The notes beneath the pieces are model-generated. The model saw only the letters and a list, made by a program, of their open reading frames with translations. It was not told the DNA's origin and made no database searches. The translations under genes and the position numbers were made by a program. A DNA stretch of 64,000 nucleotides, taken from contig NC_083570.1 of the NCBI RefSeq assembly GCF_027579695.1, forward strand, positions 4,867,001-4,931,000, in the 5' to 3' direction. This DNA is from Neoarius graeffei. Lineage: Eukaryota > Chordata > Actinopteri > Siluriformes > Ariidae. Below, piece after piece: positions 32,925 through 44,069 of this stretch (its first letter is position 1; every line of letters starts with the position of its first letter).

Positions 32925-34160
32925 AAGATATCAAAAAATCGGAAATTATAAAAGAATATAAAGAAGGTGGCGTACAAGCAATTGACTTTGAATGTCTAAA
33001 TGCTGTCTTAAAAATAAAATGGTTAAAATGTTTTCTGCTAGGTAAAAATAATATTTCATTTTGTCTTTCCAGAGGTTTATTTGAAAAAAATGTGAGGTAT
33101 TGAGTTTGTCCTTAAATGTGATTTTAATATAGAAAAACTACCAGTCAAGTTGGCGTCCTTTCACAAGCAGGTTCTGTTATGCTGTAAACTTATGTACAAC
33201 CACAACTTTACACCACACCAAACACCGATTTGGAATAATAGATATGTTCTGTGTCATGGAAAATCTCTCTTTTTGCAACACTGGATGGATAAAGGTATTT
33301 GGTTAATATCTCACCTTATGGATAATCAGGGCAACTGGCTGTTATATGAAAACTTCTGCTCCATTCATAATATTACCTGCAAAAAAGCTGAATTTAATAA
33401 AATATGCAGAGCAATTCCTCAACCAGTCAAACAACTTGTACAAAACATTGATCCTGAGAGTTTGCCTCCTCCTAACCTTCCAATACTCTACATCATGGAA
33501 CAAGACTTTCTTAACAAAGAGAAACCAAACAAAATCCTACATAATCATTTGAATAATAATCTGTACCCAATACGTTCAAATAGAAATTCCATCTGTCAGA
33601 AGTTCTCTGAAGTAGAGGTTAAAAAATGGAGGACCCAATATCTAAAATTTCCTGTAAGTCCTAAGGTGAAGGAAGCGCATGTTAAGATTTTGAATGAGAT
33701 TTAGCCATCCAGTGGAATGCTAAGAGTGAGGTTCAATATTGACAGTATTGATAACAACTGTATTTTCTGTGAATCAGATATTGAAACTACGGACCATCTT
33801 TTCTTTCAATGTATTTACACAAAAACATTTTGGGAGGACTTTTTGGACTGGCTTTCTTCTAAAATCCAGCTACAGGACACACTTACCCTGGACAACATAA
33901 CATTTGGGACGAGTCTGAAGGATTCACAAGCGGACTATGTTATGAATAATTTACTATTGCTCTTGAAATATTTCATTCACTGCTCAAAATGGAAAAAAGT
34001 AAAGCCTATTTTCACTGTGTTCAAAAAACATCTTGTAGAAAATTCTCACTGCCTTAAAGTGGATGAAATGCAAAAAAGCAACGTCACTCTTGAATGCATT
34101 TGATCATTTGAAAATATTTGAAGACTTCGAATGATGTGAGTGTACTGACTTTTAAATATA
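32925..34160 (+). repeat. L1/Tx1-like LINE, 3' end of ORF2
   Basis: Frames with IIKEYKEGGVQAIDF, FTPHQTPIWNNRYVLC, MDKGIWLISHLMD and, after a stop and frame change near 33702, a CCHC-like C-x2-C-x7-H-x4-C motif (CIFCESDIETTDHLFFQC) are the C-terminal part of an L1/Tx1 ORF2. The same protein region as in the LINEs at 1968-2732 and 14050-15672, but a distinct copy. Truncated at its 5' side, as usual for LINEs. Confidence 0.75.
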
Positions 34161-34210
34161 ATTAATAAAGGACACGCTTTAAGGCAGATGTCCATATTTC
34201 TGAAGCTCAG

Positions 34211-35218
34211 TCTGCTGTTGTTCCTTTCCAAAGGCAATCCGAATATCAGCATCCTGAAGCACAGGGAGAAATATTACAGCTTCAGCTCCAAGCAGGCCGC
34301 ATATCAGTTCGCCTCAAATGCAGACGAGTACATCGAACTGATCGCGGAAAGAGCGAAGAGATCCCCGGAGCTGATCCAGCTGCTCGAGCTTCATCAGCAG
34401 TTTGCCAGCGTCACTCCGTACTCTCAGGTATCATGGACGTGTGACTTACTTGCGTCTTCTCCTTCCCATCCTTGACCTACTCGCTGATCTCCACCACAAA
34501 CTCCATTCCCCATGAACGCTCTTAGCCTACAAATATGGCTGATCCAGCACCAACATACTGATCCAACATACTGATCCAATCAGTTGCTGCGTAAGAAGAC
34601 TCCACACACACTCTGCACATTAAAACCACTCAACTGCAATCGCATCCTTGTCCATCTCATCTGTGAGCCTGAGAGTGACAAGAAAATAATCAACAACAAT
34701 GCGGTGAGCCAGTGCAAAGCAGCGTTTCTTAGAAAGTTTGTCTTCACAGATGCAGTCAGGTGAGAAATTGTTGGTGAAACCCATCAGCAAAAGTGAGAGC
34801 AGCACACAGACGGACACACACCTGCTGGAGAGCAACATCGTCAGATCTTACGAGTGGAACGAGTGGGAGCTGAGATGGAAAGCCATCAAACTGGTAAGCA
34901 GCTCCACCTGAAATACACTGGCATGATTAGATTACGCTCAAGCTGTCCGGAAAGCCCCGAAATAAGTTTAACATGATATTTTGTTGAATGCACTCCAAGG
35001 CGAACCTGCGCCATAAGGTAACCCACTCGACGCAGACTGACCTGAGCCACATGAGGAGACACAACACCACGCAGACGTTCCTTCCAAAAGAAGCCACCTG
35101 CCAGATGAAGAGAGACGGACAGAGTAACGAAACCGAGACTTCAAGTCTACCTGGCTGGGCTGAGAGGAGGACCAACCACTCCCATGACCAAACTCGATTT
35201 AACTCCAGATGTGCATGA
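34211..35218 (+). pseudogene. cfap206: Orphan 3' exons of cfap206 (cilia and flagella associated protein 206)
   Basis: Three in-phase exons: about 34211-34427 (GNPNISILKHREKYYSFSS, LIQLLELHQQF), 34750-34893 (SESSTQTDTHL, VRSYEWNEWELRWKAIKL) and 35000-35218 (ANLRHKVTHSTQTDL to stop). They match the C-terminus of CFAP206, a radial-spoke/axoneme protein, as I know it. Exon 3's acceptor is CCAAG. The roughly 400 N-terminal residues are missing: immediately upstream is a LINE. Either a fragment copied with flanking DNA, or the end of a gene broken by rearrangement. The frames themselves are open, so a hidden 5' part outside the window is possible but would have to span finTRIM-B. Confidence 0.75.
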
Positions 35219-36165
35219 ATAGTTAATTTGTTTCTTTGTTAGTTAGACCTAGTATTGAATGTTTGTATTGAATTGTTGCATTCTGGTTTCTGATTGGCCA
35301 GAAAATACTGATTAATTTTCTCTGAAAGTTTTGCAGGCGTATATTAATGCACTCGTTCGAATTTATGGTTTTCATAGTACCAGCTTGTTCACAGGGATTT
35401 CTACGACGGACGCGAGACGGTACCGATTTTAAAAATCTTTTATACGGTGATGTTTTCGTAACTGAAGGGAGATGTTCATTTAGCATTTCTGGAAGGAGTC
35501 TCCAGTGTAACAGTCAGAGGTGAAGTTTTGTGACACCTTCAGGACAGAGGAGTTTATGCTTCGCAGTTTCTTGGTTACAACATGATTTTTTTTTGTCTTA
35601 TTAACTTTAAGAGAAGGATAATAGGCAGGCTGGTGAGGGAACGACTGTTAATGTAACTATAAATGGATAAAAAACCATGATGCGAAATTTGTAATTGTTG
35701 GCAAATTGCTGTGGTAAAAGAGGAATTGTGGGAGATGATACTTTGGTACCGAATGTCAGTCAGAGCAGCGCGCACACAATTATGAAAATGATCTTATTGG
35801 CTCTAATAATATTAAATATTATTATACATACAGGAGACTTTTTCGATGGAATAAAACGTGTTCTATTCCCTTCTAGCGGGTTTCATTCATTCGGTTTGGT
35901 AGCATGCAATATTGTTAGCGTATCGCTTATCCTACGTGTATTACGTCACTCTACCAAATGGAGAATGAGCGTTGAATATGCTTTAAGATATTGCATGGTT
36001 GTCAAGGCAACATGATGTCACAAGTCGGAGACGTAAAACTTCCATGCTAGCGAGCGAGCAACTGTGACAATTTGTGAACAAACATAGCTTCGACGATTGC
36101 GTTGTTAAATACAGAAGATTTTGAGAGAATTTTGAAAAAGACGCGTTGAACACCCGGAAGGAATG

Positions 36166-36205
<40 letters not shown>

Positions 36206-36629
36206 TTGACTGGCTTTTTTGTGGTCTATCAGATATATTCCATTCTGCTACTCGTCTTTGACTCATTCATTATCATGCTAGCTGAATGGAATATATCTGA
36301 TATACCACTCAACGCCAGGCAATATTATTTAATTATCCTGAGGAATAACACAGCAGACTGTGAGGTTACACAAAAGTAATCCACGCCATCATGAATTTAC
36401 CACTTTACCATCTTTGATTTATTAAAAAGTAGCAGGTGTATAAAATGAGATTGAAGCTTCTGCGCGCACACACTGTCACACAGCCACACCCCTTTGACAG
36501 TATGCACTCCTACTCTTTTTAAAGCTCCACCCACTCTGGCTCTGTGATATCGTATCTCGCAGTGCAGCAGGACGCTCATTTCAAAGCACACAATTCCGAT
36601 CTCTACTGTATGTGTCACTGTCTGGAAAA
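35219..36629. other. Intergenic and finTRIM-D upstream region
   Basis: No gene recognised. An (ATA)n microsatellite lies at 36167-36206 and an inverted repeat at 36221-36308. The last 150 bases before the finTRIM-D start contain TTTTTAAAGC (about 36515) that may act as a weak TATA. An ATG at 36610, out of frame with finTRIM-D, precedes the start. Confidence 0.4.
36221..36308. repeat. Inverted repeat upstream of finTRIM-D
   Basis: Arms of 25 bp (36221-36245 and 36284-36308) with one mismatch enclose 38 bp; the inner 19 bp (TATCAGATATATTCCATTC) are perfect. AT-rich. It could be the end pair of a MITE or a cruciform-forming site. Confidence 0.7.
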
Positions 36630-36938
36630 ATGGCCGAGGCCAGTATGTCAGTAGCTCAGGACCAGTTCATGTGTCCAGTGTGTCTGGATCTCCTGAAGGA
36701 TCCGGTGGCTATCCCCTGTGGTCACAGTTTCTGTAAGGTGTGTATTAATGACTGCTGGGATCAGGAGGATCAGAAGGGCGTCTACAGCTGTCCTCAGTGC
36801 AGAGACACTTTCACTACAAGGCCTGTTCTACGCAGAAACAACATGCTGGATGAAGTGGTGGAGAAACTGAAGAAGACTGAAGTCTCATCCTGTTTTTGTG
36901 AACACAACAACGAGTCAGGTGCATCAGACAAAGAACAG
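36630..36938 (+). CDS. finTRIM-D exon 1, RING only
   Basis: The RING is complete (C15, C18, C30, H32, C35, C38, C54, C57). After KLKKTEV the sequence departs from B and C and runs [18 protein letters not shown] to the donor. About 94 codons present in finTRIM-C, which hold both B-boxes, are missing. Confidence 0.88.
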
Positions 36939-38270
36939 GTGAGAAGGAGAAATGGTTTCAGACTGAATCCTTCGACATTTTGTTTCTAATCCTGCTTTAC
37001 TCAGGTCATATGGTGTAAAAATGTCATGACTTCAATTGATTATAAATAATAAATATGTTCCATGTATCCTGTAGATGTGAGCAGCTTTACAAGCACATCC
37101 TGAGTACCTTTGACCTCACTCAGAGAGAGCATATAGATGATCATATGGATATAGCATATGGATGATCTTTAACTTGAATTGCAGTTAATAATCTGCCACC
37201 TTCGACCTGTCTTTGAATGAACACTTTACAGTTAGTAAAGTTAGTATTTAACTCAGGATGTAACATAATTTCGTTCATTCTTGTCAGAGTGAGTTAAAGT
37301 TGAAGGAGGAGCAGATGAAATCCCAGCAGAGAATCCAGGAGAAGCAGAAGAAGGTGCAGGAGCTGAAACAGGCTGTGAACACTATAAAGGTGAGCAGTGA
37401 GCAGAGACAGAGCTGCTCCTAGAAACACACACAACATGGACAACGAGTCATTTACAGTCCCAGTAAGAGAGGGAATGATAGATGAGCTTTAAATCTTGTG
37501 TGTGTGTGTGTGTGTGTGTGTGTCCTAACAGCTCAGTGCACAGACAGCAGTGGAGGACAGTGAGAGGATCTTTACTGAGCTGATCAGCTCCATGGAGAAA
37601 AAGCGCTGGGAGGTGACGGAGCTGATCAGAGATCAGGAGAAGGCTGAACTGAGTCGAGCTGAACGACTCCTGGAGCAACTGGAGCAGGAGATTGCTGATC
37701 TTCAGAGGAGAGTCACTGAGCTGGAGCAGCTTTCACACACACACGATCACATCCATTTCCTCCAGGTAACACTCACTGTCTGATATCACTTGCACTGTGG
37801 TCTGAGACTATTCGTCCATCTCGTACACCACTCCGTTTCCAGTCTCTCGGTGTCTCTTCTGGATGTGGCGACTCATCCATCATTACTGTCCATCAACATG
37901 TTTCATTTGATGGAGTGAGGAATTATCTCTCAGAGATGAAAAATCAATTCAACAAAATCCCTTCATATGGTGAGAGGAAGTAAAATGTTATAAATCCACG
38001 CATATACATAAAAGATTTATTGTACTTATCTGAACTTAACATTGTCGCAGCTACCACCTGAAAGATATTGCACTTATACAGTTCATCAGTCATATTAAGA
38101 TAATTTATTTTGCCAATATTCATAAATTCAAACATCTTGTTTCCTAAAATCACACTCTGATCATTGTATATTATTCCACCTCCATTTTCTCTCCGTCACA
38201 GCAGTTTGGATGAATTTACCTTCAGAGCTGAAGACTCGAGAAGATTTTCTACAATGTATGTATGCATATT

Positions 38271-38333
<63 letters not shown>

Positions 38334-41117
38334 GCTGCCAGAGCATTAAGAACATATGTTGTTTTTGGAGACGTTTCCTTCCACAATAAAGAGAAGTGAA
38401 GAATGGAGGTGTCATGTTGAGTGTCACTGACAGCACAGCGCTGGTGAAGTTCGATATGTTTGTTCCATGAATGTATATGAAGGTTAATAACATTCTAGTC
38501 ATTTTCTTTCCTGAAGTTTATACAAGAATCAAGTCAAGTTTATTTGTATCGCACTTTTAATAACAGACATTGCCACAAAGCAGCTTTACAGAAAATTAAA
38601 GACTTTGACCATGAACTAATCCATCCATCCATTATCTGTAGCCGCTTATCCTGTGCAGGGTCGTGGGCAAGCTGGAGCCTATCCTAGCTGACTATGGGTG
38701 AAAGGTTGGGTACACCCTGGACAATTCACCAGATCATTGCAGGGCTGACACATAGAGACAAACAACCATTCGCACTCACACCTATGGTCAATTTAGAGCC
38801 ACCAATTCGCCTAACCTGCATGGAGCACCAAGAGGACATGCAAGCTCCACACATAAAGGCCCCCGTCAGGCACTGGGCTTGAACCCAGAACCTTCTTACT
38901 GTGAGGCGACAGTGCTGTACCACCGTGCCACCACATGAGCTAATTTTATCCCTAATTTATCCCCAATGAGCAAGCCTGTGGCGATGTTTACAAGGAAAAA
39001 CTCCCTCAGGCGACACGAGGAAGAAACCCTTCGAGGAACCAGACTCAAAAGGGAACCCATCCTCATTTGGCTGATAACTGATAGCATGATTATAAATAAC
39101 TCTCTTCCATAACTGTGTCCTACAGAGCCAGAAATTATAACTGTGTAACCAAGAACTTCATTATAGTTTTCACACGAAGTCTGTTTTGTTGAAGTTATAA
39201 ACTGTTCATTGATGGAAACTTGAGTGCAAAACTGTTCAAGACAACTGCAGTCCTAAAGTTAGCAAGTCAACTGCAGTTCTCAGACATAAATGTATTACTG
39301 TAAGTGTCCAGAGCATCTTCTAAGTATGACTTTCGACTGTCCATATGGGACCGTCCTCCACAGGAGTGATGTGATGAGACTCCAGCCAGAAGTAGGGCAT
39401 CAGGATGGATCAGGCAGGTCCGAGGAGCAGAAGAGGTCAGCATCACTGGTTTCTCAGGATCGACATGTAACTCAACAGAGAGAGACAGACAGAAGAGAGA
39501 GAGAGAGAACAAAGGTTGTGAGGTATGCCCAGTGTCACCTAATGAATAAGAACAGTATACATTTTGCGCTGAGTGCAAGCAGGGACTCTGGCAACACTAT
39601 GACAGCATAACTAAAAGGGAGAGCCAGAAGGTAACACAGGCATGAGGGAGCCCTGGGACATAAAGCAGCAGCCATTCCACCATCAACAAACCTGAGAGAG
39701 TGGGGGACTGACACACGGGCGCAGATAGAGGGGGGGACGGGGGGGATTCGTCCCACCCAGATTTAAATTCACCTCGTTCGGTCCCCCCACTTATAGGGAG
39801 GAAAAAACGTCTATGCTGTCTTATTTCTTTGCATAAGGCAAACCTCACGGAAAAATCAAAAGACTAATTACCATTCGGTTTATTGAGGTGCACAGCAGTA
39901 CAGACATAGCTGCACCTGCGCAGATTGCACAGGTTGCGAGCTCGAGCTTGGTTGCTATGGTTACAAGTTTGACAGGCATATCGGGGACAGCGCCTCCTAG
40001 TTCAGGACCCCAACACGGCATGATGAAGGGTGCCAAAAGGCAGAAAACGATTGCATCGTTTTTTCAAAAAAAAAAACAACGACTGTAAGTAAACTGTGCC
40101 TTACTTTATCATATCACCTTGCAATTTTTTGATTGTCTGTTCAAAGTAATGTCGTAGTGAAAGTAAAATCGTACGGAGTAGAGATGCCTTTCTGGTAGCC
40201 TCCTTCTTTCGGTGGTAGCCTGTAGATACAGTGCTCAGAAGGCAGTTTTAATGTTTAATCTGGCGTTCCCTGCCATAATTTCAGCGAGCATATTGTTTCA
40301 TAAGGAAACTTTGCGAAGAGTTGTTGACTGACTGCTGCTCACGCAACACACAGGCATAGTTAGAAAGTCAGGATGCACTGGTTTACACTTTACACACACA
40401 CACGTAGCCCAGCCTCTCGCTATGTTTAACAGTTGGAACTTAGCGGTTTTAAAACTAGTTTTGCAATTTCTGTGCGTGATGATAATGTGTAAACTTTGGA
40501 TTTCCATAGGCTATGTTAAAATGTTATCATTGTCCTGGCCTGCAGGTAGTTCCTGGTGATGGCAGTGAGGGAGGTGAAATAACATGTATACACACTACCG
40601 TTCAAAAGTTTGGGGTCACCCAGACAATTTTGTGTTTTCCATGAAAAGTCACACTTTTATTTACCACCATAAGTTGTAAAACGAATAGAAAATATAGTCA
40701 AGGCATTTTTCTGGCCATTTTGAGCATTTAATCGACCCCACAAATGTGATGCTCCAGAAACTCAATCTGCTCAAAGGAAGGTCAGTTTTATAGCTTCTCT
40801 AAAGAGCTCAACTGTTTTCAGCTGTGCTAACATGATTGTACAAGGGTTTTCTAATCATCCATTAGCCTTCTGAGGCAATGAGCAAACACATTGTACCATT
40901 AGAACACTGGAGTGATAGTTGCTGGAAATGGGCCTCTATACACCTATGGAGATATTGCACCAAAAACCAGACATTTGCAGCTAGAATAGTCATTTACCAC
41001 ATTAGCAATGTATAGAGTGGATTTCTGATTAGTTTAAAGTGATCTTCATTGAAAAGAACAGTGCTTTTCTTTCAAAAATAAGGACATTTCACAGTGACCC
41101 CAAACTTTTGAACAGTA

Positions 41118-41176
<59 letters not shown>

Positions 41177-43948
41177 TATATACACAAAATGGAATCATTT
41201 GCTGACAACTCAGTCCCCCCCAGTTCAAAAATCCTATCTGCGCCCCTGGACTGACAACATCCATATATCCCAGTTTACCAAAACACTCTATGCCTGAGGA
41301 CTCACCAGAGTTACTCCTTTACCAAATAAAAAACTATCTTGACTGAAAAGATATATTTTCAGCCTAGACTTAAACACTGAGACTGTATCTGAGTCCTGAA
41401 CACTACTTGGAAGGTTGTTCTATAACTGTGGGGCTTTGTAAGAAAAGGCCCTGCCCCCTGATGTTGCCTTCACTATATGAGGTACCAACAAATAACCTGC
41501 ACCTGATCTAAGTAGGCATGGCGGGTCATAAAGGACCAGAAGTTTGTTCAGGTACTGTGGCACAAGACCATTCAGTGCTTTAAAGGTCAATAGTAGTATT
41601 GTATAATCAATACAAAATTTGATTGGGAGCCAATGCAGTGTGGATAAGACAGGGGTGATGGGGTCATATCTTCTAGTTCTAGTAAGGACCATTGTTGCTG
41701 CATTTTGAACTAACTGGAGCTTGTTTATGCACTTATTGGAACATCCAGACAGTAAGGCATTACAGTCATCCAACCTGGAGGTAACAAAAGCATGAACTAG
41801 TTTTTCTGCATCTTAGTGACATTAAATTTCTTATCTTAGTGATATTTCTGAGATGAAAGAAAGCTATCTGGCTAATGTTATCATTATGAGTTTCAAATGA
41901 AAGACTGGAGTCGATGATCACACTGAGGTCTTTTACTGCTGCACATGAAGAAACAGAAACAGAAAGGTCATCCAGAGTTACTGTGTAATCAGAAAACTTA
42001 CTTCTAGCTGCATGTGTTCCTAGTACAAGTACTTGTGTCTTGTCAGAATTAAGCAGAAGGAAGTTAATAAGCATCCAGTGTCTAATGTCCTTTACACATT
42101 CCTCAATTCTATTAAGCTGATGTGTCTCAGCTGGCTTTGCAGAAACTTACAACTGTGTGTCATCAGCATAACAGTGGAAATTAATACCATGCTTACGAAT
42201 AATATCACCAAGAGGTAACATATATAAAGAAAAAAGCAGTGGACCTAAGACAGAACCTTGTGGAACACCAAAGTTTACCTCAGCATGCATAGAAAAATCA
42301 CCATATCTATCAAGAAACTGATAGCGATCAGTTAAATAAGAGCTGAGCCAGGAGAGGGCCGTTCCCTTAACTCCCACAACATTTTCTAGTCTATCCAGGA
42401 AAATGGAATGATCAGTAGTGTCAAAGTCTGCACTAAGGTCAAGCAACACAAGCAGCGAGACACAGTCCAGACCAGATGCCAACAACAGGTCATTTACTAC
42501 TTTAACCAGTGCTGTCTCTGTGCTATGATGAGGTCTAAATCCTGACTGATACATTTCATGGTTGTTATTCCTATGTAAATATGACCATAACTGCTGTGCC
42601 ACAGCTTTGTCTAGGATCTTGGAGATAAAGGGGAGGTTTGCTAATGGCCTTTCATTGGGCTGACAGGGGTCGAGGTCAGGTTTTTAAATCAGGGGGTTGA
42701 TAACTGCAAGTTTAAAGGACTTGCGTATGTAGCCAATTCTAAGGGAAGAATTGATTATTTCTAGAAGAGGTTAAATTGCTTCTGGTATTATCTGTTTGAA
42801 GAGACGTGTAGGTAAGGTATCTAGTACACAAGAAGAAGATTTTGATGTGGAAATTAATGAAATTAATTTGATTTCTTGAAGGGGAGTAAAACATTCTAAT
42901 TGCTGAGCTGATACAGTTATATTGTTAATGACTGGGTTATTTAAGTTGTCTGGGCTTAAATGAGTAGTTTGAATTTTTTTGTTGGATATTTTCAATTTTG
43001 TGATTGAAAAAATTCATGAAGTTGTTGCTGCTGCATATTGCAGGTGCGTGTGTGTCTGTAGTGGTCTTTTTCTTAGTTAATTTTGCTACAGTATTAAAAA
43101 GGAATCTAAGATTATTTTTGTTATCTTCGATTAGAGTGGAGAGATACATTGATCTTGCAGCACTAAGAGCTTTTCTATACTTCAGGAAGCTCTCCTTCCA
43201 TGCTAATTTGAATACAACCAATTCTACAAGGAATATCATCGAATTGTGCAATCTCTTGCTCTTTCTCTCTCTCTCTGATATAATGTGTAAGAAACTGAGG
43301 GTGTGAGAGAGTGTCAATATGAGGCACTAATGAATAACTGGTTTAATTATGACTCATTGTACCCCAGTGTTTAATACACGATAAACTTTATTGCGCAACA
43401 TCTCTTTTCTTTCAGATTTCTGTTATCTGACTCTGGATCCCAACACGGCACATGGTTCCCTCCGTCTGTGTGAGAAGGACAGAGCGGTGAGATGCAGTTA
43501 TAAAGAGAAGCTGTTCCCTTGTCACTCTGAGAGGTTTACCTCCATCGCTCAGGTGTTGTGTAAGGAGAGTGTGTGTGGACGCAGTTACTGGGAGGTGGAA
43601 AGGAGCAGTGAGGGATGTGTGTACATCTCAGTCTCATATAAAGGGACCAAAAAAAAAGAGCAGCCCAGACGGACCATATTTGGGTACAACGATCAGTCAT
43701 GGAGTCTGGTGTGTTCTCGGACTCCTCTTCATTTCTATCACAACAACATTAAGACTGAGTTCGGAGTTCCATCACCCTCCAGAATAGGAGTGTATGTGGA
43801 TCACAGTGCAGGAACTCTGTCCTTCTACAGCGTCTCTGACAGGATGAAGCTCCTCCACAGAGTCCACACCACATTCACTCAGACTCTATACGCTGGGTTT
43901 ACTCTGTGGGCTCCTGAATCAGTTGTCAGGTTTTCTGATCCACAATAA
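36630..43948 (+). CDS. finTRIM-D: RING, coiled coil, PRY-SPRY, without a B-box
   Basis: Six plus-strand exons with GT-AG borders: 36630-36938 (309 bp), 37288-37389 (102), 37532-37765 (234), 37843-37969 (127), 38202-38255 (54) and 43416-43948 (533 with stop). They stay in phase and give about 452 residues. ATG 36630 has a strong context (AAAAATGG). Unlike B and C, exon 1 stops soon after the RING and keeps a donor in the same phase (CAG|GTGAGA), so both B-boxes are lost without a frameshift. Exon 2 has two extra codons and exon 4 is 15 codons shorter than in B/C. Transcribed toward finTRIM-C. Intron 5 is 5.2 kb of transposons. Likely an E3 ligase; the effect of losing the B-box is unknown. Confidence 0.82.
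37288..38255 (+). CDS. finTRIM-D exons 2-5, coiled coil and linker
   Basis: Exon 2 begins [10 protein letters not shown] where B and C have SELKEEQM, a six-base insertion. Exon 3 is almost identical to that of B. Exon 4 encodes [17 protein letters not shown] and exon 5 the linker [11 protein letters not shown] that leads into PRY. Confidence 0.85.
38272..38332. repeat. (CT)n(CA)n microsatellite
   Basis: A CT run followed by about 23 CA units, 16 bp after the exon 5 donor of finTRIM-D. Chance frames of repeated Thr-His or Val-Cys on either strand are not genes. Confidence 0.92.
38621..38934 (-). mobile_element. tRNA-derived SINE, diverged copy
   Basis: A minus-strand SINE inside the L2 tail, flanked by ATGAACTAAT (38611-38620) and ATGAGCTAAT (38935-38944), a 10-bp duplication with one change. 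The tRNA-like head is at the right (GTGGCACGGTGGTAC). It is the same family as 45791-46168 but shorter and more diverged, so older. Confidence 0.82.
40019..40086 (+). pseudogene. Residual first exon of a hAT transposase gene
   Basis: ATG at 40019 opens [18 protein letters not shown] and the block ends near a GTAAGT donor (40086). Similar lysine-rich IASFF starts are common at the N-terminus of fish hAT/zf-MYM-type transposases. No later exons remain. Confidence 0.5.
40590..41121. mobile_element. Tc1-type MITE
   Basis: About 530 bp, with ends CACTACCGTTCAAAAGTTTG and the inverse CAAACTTTTGAACAGTAGTA, TA-flanked. The ends GTTCAAAAGTTTGGGGTCAC are well known from fish non-autonomous Tc1-derived elements. 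No coding frame. The exact outer base is uncertain by two to three positions because the flank is TA-rich. Confidence 0.78.
41120..41163. repeat. (TA)n microsatellite
   Basis: About 22 TA units starting exactly at the right end of the MITE, probably grown from its TA target duplication. Confidence 0.9.
43416..43948 (+). CDS. finTRIM-D exon 6, PRY-SPRY (B30.2)
   Basis: Opens after CTTTCAG with [12 protein letters not shown] and continues through SYWEVERSS, a lysine-rich segment ([10 protein letters not shown]) not found in [10 protein letters not shown] and AGTLSFYSV. Ends at TAA 43946-43948. It is the most diverged of the four B30.2 exons. Confidence 0.9.
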
Positions 43949-44069
43949 TGAATCATTAATGTATAGTATCCTGTACTGAGTGCTGCAGAGTTCTGGTCTG
44001 AAGGTGTTGGTTAATTCCCTATAACAGCAGCTCTGACAGTAGTGCAGCTGCAAATTATTAGTGTTTCTA

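Larger units (their letters stand above)
39714..41248 (+). mobile_element. hAT element inserted in the L2 LINE
   Basis: Ends CACGGGCGCAGATAG and, on the complement of the right end, CAGGGGCGCAGATAG, with a perfect 8-bp duplication GACTGACA (39706-39713, 41249-41256). It keeps a short transposase-like first exon at 40019-40086 and is otherwise deleted. A MITE at 40590-41121 and a TA run are nested inside. Confidence 0.88.
38529..43310 (-). mobile_element. L2/CR1-like LINE filling finTRIM-D intron 5 (interrupted)
   Basis: On the minus strand from about 43310 to 38529 there are broken ORF2 pieces: an upstream linker (42770-43300), RT with [25 protein letters not shown] and CYADDTQL (42147-42602), and the C-terminal LHWLPIKF region (41420-41773). 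The 3' UTR and tail (TCAAGTCAAGTTTATTTGTA at 38529) are of the common fish L2 type. It is interrupted by a SINE (38621-38934) and a hAT (39714-41248). Stops and frameshifts make it inactive. Confidence 0.78.

Noticed and set aside
38161-38502. Repeated Thr-His or Val-Cys proteins near 38.3 kb
   Set aside because: Translation of a CT/CA microsatellite.
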